NCBI GenBank assembly: GCA_030407315.1
Contig: JALQPE010002104.1
Span: 1 to 64,000, forward strand
DNA from: Asparagopsis taxiformis
Taxonomy: Eukaryota > Rhodophyta > Florideophyceae > Bonnemaisoniales > Bonnemaisoniaceae
Reading direction: 5' to 3'
DNA: 64,000 nt
Positions 56,731-64,000 of the stretch are shown one piece after another. Within the stretch, counting starts at the first letter, position 1; each line of letters starts with the position of its first letter. The position numbers and the translations under genes are program-made. The notes under the pieces are model-generated. The model did no database searches and was not told where the DNA came from. It saw only the letters and a list, made by a program, of their open reading frames with translations.

Positions 56731-57387
56731 TGTAGTAGGTAGAAAATCCGCAAAGCGGCAAAACCACCCTACAGGTGTCCCGAGCTTCGGTAGCGTGGTA
56801 GAGCAAGCGAATCTTGCGTCAACCGCCAATGGCGTGTATACCACGAAAGGTCTTCCGGTAATACCGGGTGAAGGTTGGGGTGCTCACGCACGAAGTGCGT
56901 ATTGATGGAGCGAAAGACGTAACCCGTCGAGCTGTATAGCTAAAGCTAATTCGTCCTGGAAGGATGGAATAGAGCAATGCAAACACTGTTCAGTGGAGTC
57001 GTAAATTCCACGTGAGTTTACGTTACCTCTAAAGGTTAAGCACTCTGGCTAATCCAGAGGCGTTTTATACTAGTCTAAGTTACTGTAAACAGTTAGGGTA
57101 GGTAGACAGTTAGGAATAAATATCCTTATGTGCACCAATCAGATCCCTGATTATGGCGACTGCGGAAGCCCGCGAGATCACCAACTGTTAGTGTTACAGT
57201 GTAAAGTTAGCTGAGTCAGCTTAGTTAAAATTTGCCCCTTGTGGGGTCTTTAATTGTCCCAGTGGGTCCATTCCCTTGACTTGGGCGAGATACAGCGAGG
57301 CTGTTTCTATTGGTCAGTCCCGACCCGGGGTCATCCAATAGGATGTTGACACGACCCCACCAGGGCAGACCACCGCGTGGTATGACA
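56731..57387 (-). repeat. 5' LTR of the inner chromovirus
   Basis: 657 bp, same as 38880-39537 apart from a one-base G-run difference. Followed by the target duplication GTTGA. Confidence 0.95.
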
Positions 57388-57392
57388 GTTGA

Positions 57393-58383
57393 CGACGCGA
57401 TAGCAAGTGCGGCCGCGGTCGCTGAAGGCGTGGCATCGATTGCACCGGACGCGGTTGAACTGCGAACTCGACTGGCTGAGGCCGAACGAGCCGGCGAAGA
57501 AGCGTTGTCGCGCGTGACGTCCATTGCGCAAGCTCGCGACGACGCCTTAGTCCGCCTTGACGAAGCGAATCGAGCGCGCGACGCCGCGCACAAGACGCGA
57601 GACGAGGCTCTGTCACTTTTGCAAGGGGCGAGGGAGGCGCTTACGAAGACCGAGGTCCGCGAGGTGGCGTTAAAACGCAAAGTCGACGAAGACGCGGTGC
57701 GTATCGAACGCATGCAGACGGACATTAATACGATGATGGGTCGGGCGGGCGCGCACAGGAGAAGCGAAGAAGAACTTCACGCTAAGGTGACGGAACTTCA
57801 AACTCGCTGCGACGCGGCTTCGGTGGCGCGCGAAACGGCGGAACGGGCGCTTGTCGAAGTCGAAACTAACCTTGGGGCCGAAAGGGAGCGAGCGGCTAGT
57901 CGCCTTACCGGGGTGCGCGAGGAATATCAAGCGCGCGAGCGGGAAACCGTACGACAAGTCCAGGATACTATCGAGCGCGCGCACCGTTTGGGTACGGCGT
58001 TGAATAACGTCGTGGGTTACCTGCAGCGGTCCCCCGCGGGGTCGGTTGACGAACAAGAATCGGCCGGTGAAACGCAGTCTGTGAGTGGGTTGCGCGCGGA
58101 AGCGTCGGTGCATGGCGCCTCCGAGGGCGTTGGCGTGGGGCGCGGCGGCGCTCGCCCTACGACGCGTTCGCGTGCGGCTGCAGCATCGGCGGGTCGGGCA
58201 GGCATCCCTCCGCTTCGAATTGGCGTACATGATGGGCGCGTCGTTCGGGTGTTGAATCCCGAGCGGCGACGCGGTCACCAGGAAGATACGGCTTCAAGCC
58301 GTGCTCGTTCGCGCGGTACTGCGGGTAGTTCGTCGAGCCGTCGCACGCGTCGGGACGGCGACACGCGCGCACCACCGTCTTAG
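57393..58383 (+). CDS. Antisense ORF of the outer chromovirus, C-terminal part
   Basis: It joins 38879 in frame (VVD|D). A long coiled coil (ELRTRLAEAERAGEEALSRV, then KRKVDEDAVRIERMQTDINTM, then TETVRQVQDTIERAHRL-like heptads) leads to a Ser/Arg-rich tail ending RRTRRDGDTRAPPS. The C-terminal coil plus basic tail repeats the layout of the inner element's antisense protein. Summed over its parts the outer protein is about 930 codons, against 1067 inside. Confidence 0.65.
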
Positions 58384-60135
58384 TTCTCGTTCCGTTTCGT
58401 CGGCTGCTTCGCTGCACCTTCTTCTTAGAATAAACTTGTCTTGCTTTGTGTTCGCCTTTCGCTCCATCACCTTTGTCGCTTTCCTCGAGTCGCGAATCCT
58501 TCGCGCGGCGGCGCGGCCGAAGCATCGTTGCGTACGGCTGGTGCGTAACCACGTCACAGTAAGAGCGCGCGGCGGCCGCGGCTTGAAACCGTACTTGCCA
58601 GATGTCTGCGTCGCCGTTCGGGGGACACATGTACGACGCGCCTATTATACGCGTGCGGAGTCGCGGCGCATGAGACGGCGGGCGGTCTCTTGCGGGGGCA
58701 GCGCAGCGCTCGTGCGTTTTGACAAGGAAGGTTGGCGAAAGGGAGGAATCGCAGCGTGCATCTTTCGTCCGATGAGAGGGGCGCGGGACAAAGGAGGGAG
58801 TGCGGTAAGCTGTGAGGGGAGGTTCGTCGCCGTTCGCTCGCGCCGTCAGCTCGCCGTGCGTGATTCCCTTCGTCGCTCGCTAATTTCGTCGCCTATTCGC
58901 TTCGTATCACAGCGCTCGTCGCTTCGCCGGGCGGATTCGTCGTGCGCTTCTTGCGACTAGCGTGGGTTGGCGGGGTGCTATTTGGGGGTTTATGCGGGGG
59001 CTACGTTTTTAGTAGCATGCCTCCGTCTTTCGTCTTCGTCCTTTCGCTAGAGGGGGAGGCATGCGCGTAGGTAGCATTTCATTCCCAGTAGAGACCCGCG
59101 TCCTTCCAGGGGCTGACGTCCTTCCACCAAGTCCATACGTTCCGCTGCCAAGCCGGGCGTGTGATCGACCAATCAGGTGTCGACAGCGAGGTACAACCCG
59201 TCACGGCGCGAGGGCTCAGCTTGGCGGCGGCGCGATACAGGTGTCCCATTCCGTGGTGCCTCTCTGAGGGGCAGTTTCCGTGGGACGGCCGAATTGCTAG
59301 CTAGCCGGGCCAGCCCGCCTTCGCGATGCCAGCGTCGCTCCCCTTTTTTCGCGCGAAAAATATGTCGCTGGTTCCAACGCACTCCGCGGTCCCTGAGGTA
59401 GTCGGGAGCCAGATAGGCAGCGCTTCATTGCGCTAGGCCAGACCCTTCTCGAACTTCGGGAGACTTGCATTGATCAGCGCGCGCGACGATATTGCGTGGG
59501 CGACGACGTGGCGGCGCGTGGCGCGAATGCGGCGAAAAATAACCGGGCGCGAACGTCGAGTATTGCGTGGCGAAACGAAAACGAAAGCTTGCGTGGCGCG
59601 ATAGCGACGATTCTTGTGTGGCGCAATAAGTGGCGGCCCAAACGTGAGCGGGGGTAGGATGCCATGAAGGCGCACCGAAAACACTTACGCGGCAGGCGTT
59701 GCGAGCGCTCGTGGGGCGACTCAGACACGTGTGCAAATACAAATGTAGACGGCCGTCAAATCGAGCGCGGTAGTTCGCGTATCCCGTGACGCGTGGCGCT
59801 GGCGCTCAGTACCTAAGTTAAACCTAGGGCGACCCATTGTACAGATGCGCGCGTGTCATTCCAATAAACGTCGCGCCATGAGCATCGATTCGCCCTGCAC
59901 TGCGGGGGTATAGAGTATGCAGCGGCGATGGCCAGTTATGCGGGGCGCAGCGGCGTCCGCCTGGCGTCTCGCTTGTTCTTCCGGTGCGTCGCCACGTTTT
60001 TAGTTCGTGATGTGTGGCCCCGCGTGCGCGCAGGAGTGCGCTTGATCGCGTCATCACTTTTGCCGTGGTTCACCTGTCGGCAGCAGCTCTTACGGAGTCC
60101 GCGGCTGGCGGTGATTTGTCGGAACGCGTCTCTGG
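58384..60135. other. Outer chromovirus spacer, no gene recognised
   Basis: GC-rich 1.75-kb stretch between the ends of the antisense ORF and pol. Short frames on both strands have Arg/Ala-rich composition only. Far longer than the matching 331-bp gap in the inner element, so it may hold a further decayed insert. Confidence 0.45.
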
Positions 60136-61028
60136 TCAAGCCCTGTCGGGCGTCAATTGCGTGGCGTGCGGGGATTGCATCCTACGGTTCCTGAGTCGCG
60201 CGCTCGCGCGACTCGGCGGTGCGGTTCGCTGCGTGTCATCGCGCTTCTCCCTGCGGGCGGGTACCTTCGGCGGGTTCTTTCGGCGGTTGCGCGGCGTTGC
60301 AGGCTGGCTCGCGGTATCGTGCGCGGGGGCCTTAGGCGTGCGTCGGTTCAGGTCTTTTCGGAAACGTGCGACCAACGGCGCGGGCAGCGAGCTCTCGGGC
60401 TCCCACGTATCGTCGCGCGGCGAATATCCTTTCCACCTTACGCGGAAGACGGACGCGCCAGCGTCATCGATGCCTTCGGCCGTTAGTTTATCAATCATAA
60501 ATTCGCGCGCCCCGTACTCTGACTCCGGGTTGACCTTGCGCGTATCATCGAGGTCGCGTTCGTCCCGCCGTGTCGCGTCGTCGGCGTTCTCCGCGTCGTT
60601 GGTATCTTCCTCGCCGCCGGGCGAATCAGGCGCGCTTGTCGCATCACGCGGCGCGAAGCGGATACGATCGGAGCTAACGAGTTCGGGTACGCCGTCTATT
60701 ACGATTTCGTAAGTATGGCCATGACAACCTATTACGGGAAAAGGGCCAGAGACGGGGTAATCCAGTTTCGATGCGCGCGTCTCTTCACTTCGCTGCGCTT
60801 GCGTCGTCGCTCCCGCGCGGGTATCCAAGTACACTTGGTCACCCACCTTAATATCCTTATTCACCGCGCGTACACTGCGGTCGAAGTCCCGTTTATATCG
60901 CGCTTGCGCCTTCTTCAACGCGCTCGCCGCGCGCGCGTAGGCGTCTGATAGCCGCGCTAGGAATTCCATACTAAGGAATGGCGTACTGCGAATCGTGTCC
61001 ACTTGTTCCGTACCCAGCGACACAGGGT
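60136..61028 (-). CDS. Chromovirus integrase C-terminus with chromodomain (outer element), cut
   Basis: A 295-residue frame: AQARYKRDFDRSVRAV...GDQVYLDTR (typical post-core integrase), LDYPVSGPFPVIGCHG (GPY/F), and a clear chromodomain IDKLTAEGIDDAGASVFRVRW + KGYSPRDDTWEPESSL. A basic tail follows. The catalytic core should lie upstream, but the frame is cut at 61029 by the end of the inverted mobile unit. Confidence 0.85.
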
Positions 61029-61178
61029 AAACACTGATTTCGCTATGAACAGAACGTACTTTCCAAACCAGAATCCAACTTTCTGAAGTTGATTGAACAT
61101 GAGAGATGTTTTTTCATATTGATTGAATAGGATAACAAAGTTGATTGAACTACTCGTGTCGTCGAAGACGAGGCGTTT

Positions 61179-61604
61179 TTACTTCGGAATAGACGCCAGG
61201 CCTGACCTGATCTCTTTCTCTACCCCAGCTCTTATCATCTTGTTTGTTAGTGAAGGGAACTCTGCAATGACGGTGTCAACCGAAATATGTCCCTTCCAAG
61301 CCACTGTTGTTCTCCCCTTGCGAAGCATGGCAGGCCTATACTTACCTGACCATGCGTCTCTTCCATCGTAGACCTCGTACCACCGAACACACAGCTGACA
61401 AATAACCCCTTCGTTGTTTTTCTTACAACTCATAATTTGTCCTAGCCAGAACGGCATCTCAGTAGTACAGTCTTCTCCATTTACAGCCACGAAGCGATTC
61501 ACCGAGTAGGGCAAGTCTGATAGTGGTATGCAATCTGCAGTCGACATGAGTTCCTCCTCCATCGGGACGACGTTCCGATTCCCTTTTCGATACATGCCAT
61601 TCAT
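61179..61604 (-). CDS. Small third protein of the mobile unit, right copy
   Basis: 141 codons, identical to the left copy except near the end (EKEIRSGLASIPK), where a short insertion changes the tail. Starts directly after the transposase TAG, as in the left copy, so the stop is not a private mutation. Confidence 0.6.
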   Translation of the reverse strand: MNGMYRKGNRNVVPMEEELMSTADCIPLSDLPYSVNRFVAVNGEDCTTEMPFWLGQIMSCKKNNEGVICQLCVRWYEVYDGRDAWSGKYRPAMLRKGRTTVAWKGHISVDTVIAEFPSLTNKMIRAGVEKEIRSGLASIPK

Positions 61605-63691
61605 CTAGAAACATTCGGTGAGGTTCCAATGAAAAGAATCTTCCCTTTCCTCATAAACCTGTCGTAGAAGCTCATGTAGCTGATCCATTTTAGAATTGTT
61701 ATTCACCCTGCTCTCTTCCGAACGAAAACGGAGCAGGACCTCATGTCGATCTGGAGGAGAACGTATGATATTACTCGGTGTTCGTTTCAGTTCAGGAGGC
61801 TTAACCAGGAAACCATTCAGCCCCGGAGTGAGAACTGGGAGAGGCTTCCAGTTGTCTTCACAAAATATCTTAACATCGCATGCAGTTCTGTAGAAGTCAT
61901 AACTTTTTCCTGTATCTTGGGATCGGTGAAACCTGAAGTATCTGAATTTTGAGAAAGCATGCACTTTTCCAACCGAATTCTCACTCCGGCAGAGACCGGA
62001 GAAGTTTGCCACGTGCAACATACGAGAGACAGAGGGTTCCGGAGTATAGGACACTCTGAGTTGTTCAACTAAATCTTCCATAGTGACGGCGTTGTGGGAA
62101 CGTAGCCTGCGAGAGGTACAGCTAAAGGCCTGGTCGATGTCTGCATGGGTGTGGCCGATGGGTAGGAAAGAAGCATGTACTTCTTCAAACACACCCCAAG
62201 CAACGAGACATTCTAGATAGCAAAACAGAAACGTGTTCTTGTTCTCTCTCGTGCAATTGTCTACCTGCAAGTACAGTGTTCCCTGAAGACTCGAACCCAT
62301 AGCCTTTTTGTAAGAGTCCTGTGAATTGCCTCGATGATATGATTTGCCCCAGTTTCGAATTCAGCAGTAAGTGTGTACAACGAAAGATGCTTTCGGACAC
62401 CATGTTCGAGAACACCTATGAGTCTCACCTTCAAACTATGACCAACAGTCGCTTTTGTACATACCGTGAAATGGGGAAGACCGTATCCTGATTGATCAGC
62501 CCCGTCTACGATCAGAGACGTGAACCTGGAGGGATATAGTGACGCTTCTTCACACTTCTTTTGATACTCCCTGCGTTCCCGTGCCACCATCTCGATATGA
62601 CGCTGGCGACGTTCCAGAAGCGGAGCAGTGCGTTGAATATCTGTCCCGATGGCTTCCAGTTTATCACGTATGTACTCACATTCCGAACATTTCGTGAACC
62701 TCTGGACACGCCGAACCTTGATATTCGCGCAAAACGTGTTCCAGGTGTTGTAGAAGTAGCTCAAAGTTGGTGGGTTCCGGTTCGAGTATAATAACGTAAA
62801 TTGGTCGCAGAACATCTCGTACACAGCCTTCTTCTCGAAAAGAGGCAGATGCTTCTCTCCACTGTCTGGCATCATATCAGCAGTCGAGGCAGACAAGCGT
62901 TCAAGGAAGCAGATCACTGCATCTCTATGTGGAGAGCCAGAAATTCGTTTCGGAGAAGCCATAAATGGAAGACTCCCATTCTGGCAAGCTTTCTTTACCG
63001 AGGTCTGCAGGTGTCGTGAAAACTTGAAGCTGTACTCTAGGAATTCGCAACACACAGGCTTCCCAGAGAAGTAGAACCGGTTACTGTTTGGTTCCAGTAG
63101 AGCGTGCAGATACCTGCGGCGATCGTCCCTGTTGTACAACAAAACTCGTTCTGCTTCATTCCGAAGGAAAACATGGTCGGTTTTTCTGAAGCATCCCTTA
63201 TTGCAGCATGGTATTCTTCTTATATCTGTTTTGGGCAGTGACAAACTGAACTTCACCCGCCTCTCTAGCATGCTGCTCTTTCGACGAACTGAACTGGACC
63301 TCGTCACACTTTCATAATTCTTCCTGTGTTGTAGTCGTGAAAATGGTTTATACATCGAAGCCGTGGATCGGAAAGAGTCGGAAGAAGTACCCACTATTCC
63401 ATGCATCACTTCATCGTGGCTACGCGGCACAGATATGGTTTCAACAGAAGGAGCGTGTTCTGATTCGGAGTCCCTAGAAAGAGATTTCATGTATGATTCG
63501 GCTTTCTCCAGTGCGTCATTCCTAGCTTCGGCGAGATGAAAACGCGGAGCCATCTGCTGTGGGAGCAGAACGAATGATCTCTGAACGGTAGTTAGATTTG
63601 CAGGTAGCGTGGAAAAGAGATGGCTGCAAGACGAGTATATCGGTTGATCAAGATGCATGGTGAGTAGGAATGACACCGGTGAGACGTTCAT
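61605..63691 (-). pseudogene. DDE-like putative transposase, right copy, one frameshift
   Basis: Same protein as 20842-22928. Here one G is missing near 62310 (ACAAAAAGG instead of ACCAAAAAGG), which breaks the frame just before the GSSLQGTLYLQVDNC motif. The A-run that is short in the left copy is intact (T5 at 61904-61908), so the C-terminal part reads on to NLTECF and TAG. Each copy is broken at a different base. Confidence 0.75.
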
Positions 63692-63950
63692 CTAATATGG
63701 ATGCAGAGTGGCCTCCTCGACGGCGATAGTTGGCCCAGGATACAGCGCCAAATACCTATGTCAAATCAATCTCTGTTGTGAATGGAGTACGGCTGATTGG
63801 TTGATTTGTGCTCTTCATGCGCCCATGATTACGGGGAAAAATGACAACAATCTTTCCTCTCTGAAGGTTTACAAATGGTACGAAACAGAGCTAAAGGTTT
63901 ATTGCAGCGGTTTTGTTCAAATCTGCCGAGCGAAACTATACGTAATAAGA

Positions 63951-64000
63951 CTAAGACAACGGCCTCATCTTGTTCAAGTCCCATGCGAATATCCCGTTCA
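63951..64000 (-). CDS. ParB-like/methyltransferase C-terminus, right copy (cut by window end)
   Basis: Last codons of the second copy of the 17550-20582 gene (NGIFAWDLNKMRPLS). The rest lies outside the window. Confidence 0.8.
   Translation of the reverse strand, partial: NGIFAWDLNKMRPLS

Larger units (their letters stand above)
38880..57387 (-). mobile_element. Inner chromovirus (Ty3/gypsy with chromodomain)
   Basis: LTRs are 38880-39537 and 56731-57387 (658 and 657 bp, near identical). The target duplication GTTGA lies at 38875-38879 and 57388-57392. Without the nested copia it is about 12.1 kb. Minus-strand order: 5' LTR, gag, protease, RT-RNase H, integrase-chromodomain. A large plus-strand ORF (40014-43217) lies between pol and the 3' LTR. 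gag and pol carry several stops and frameshifts, so the element is defective although the LTRs are young. Confidence 0.95.
36120..61028 (-). mobile_element. Outer chromovirus (Ty3/gypsy), truncated and nested
   Basis: A minus-strand chromovirus. Its 3' LTR is about 36120-36876, followed by an antisense ORF (37066-38879 joined to 57393-58383 after removing the inner element) and the integrase C-terminus with chromodomain (60136-61028). It is interrupted by the inner chromovirus at 38880-57387 and cut at 61029 by the inverted methyltransferase/transposase unit. The rest of pol, gag and the 5' LTR would lie beyond 64000. Confidence 0.8.
61029..64000 (-). mobile_element. Methyltransferase/transposase mobile unit, inverted right copy (partial)
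   Basis: Reverse complement of 20533-23489 with few differences; it starts at AACACTGATTTCGC and runs off the window. Differences include an extra ~14 bp near the small ORF's end (about 61170) and two 1-bp indels in the transposase. With the left copy it forms a 3-kb inverted repeat 37 kb apart. Confidence 0.9.

Noticed and set aside
57310..57392. The first codons of the plus-strand frame 57310-58383
   Set aside because: They are LTR sequence and target duplication, not part of the protein.
58301..58960. 219-codon plus-strand frame
   Set aside because: Arg/Ser/Ala-rich shadow that overlaps the end of the antisense protein in another phase.

Overview
This window is nuclear DNA from a eukaryote, built mostly of nested mobile elements. 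The evidence is full-length Ty1/copia and Ty3/gypsy (chromovirus) LTR retrotransposons, remnants of importin-alpha and trehalose-6-phosphate synthase, GT-AG splice-like signals, and long intron-poor reading frames with no bacterial operons. I suspect a multicellular red alga (intron-poor genes in an LTR-rich genome), but that is an inference from style; no gene here proves it.

Left third (1-17.5 kb). A decayed coiled-coil gene (194-2014, minus) is followed by a minus-strand gene in several frames (2673-5877) that encodes a beta-class DNA methyltransferase fused to a SET domain. Then comes a plus-strand gene (8804-12759) encoding a ParB-like domain and, after one frameshift in an A-run, a 2-oxoglutarate/Fe(II) dioxygenase-like domain with HxD...H...R. 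About ten copies of one ~200-380 bp repeat with two internal palindromes surround these genes. 14.8-17.5 kb is mostly palindromes and low-complexity DNA.

Middle (17.5-36 kb). A mobile unit (about 17.5-23.49 kb) carries an intact 1010-residue ParB-like + DNA methyltransferase protein, a DDE-like putative transposase and a small third ORF. Its right end abuts an importin-alpha remnant. That remnant is split again by a complete copia element (23698-30217, identical-length LTRs, TSD GGAAA). Then follow a solo LTR, a trehalose-phosphate synthase fragment, GACAGT-based repeats, a long hairpin and a broken unrecognised gene.

Right half (36-64 kb). This is a Russian doll. An outer chromovirus (from about 36120) is interrupted by an inner chromovirus (38880-57387, TSD GTTGA), which is interrupted by a second copia element (45861-52274, TSD GGGGC). 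The outer element's integrase is cut at 61029 by a second, inverted copy of the methyltransferase/transposase unit, which runs off the window end.

The most notable content is a set of three multidomain proteins that combine DNA methylase, ParB-like, SET and dioxygenase modules within 18 kb. Two of them share an unnamed ~100-residue module, and one travels inside a transposon-like unit. Other unusual points: both copia elements carry an extra double zinc-finger ORF and an antisense tRNA-like segment and appear to prime from an internal (anticodon-arm) part of initiator tRNA-Met; and both chromoviruses carry a large antisense ORF of similar layout.
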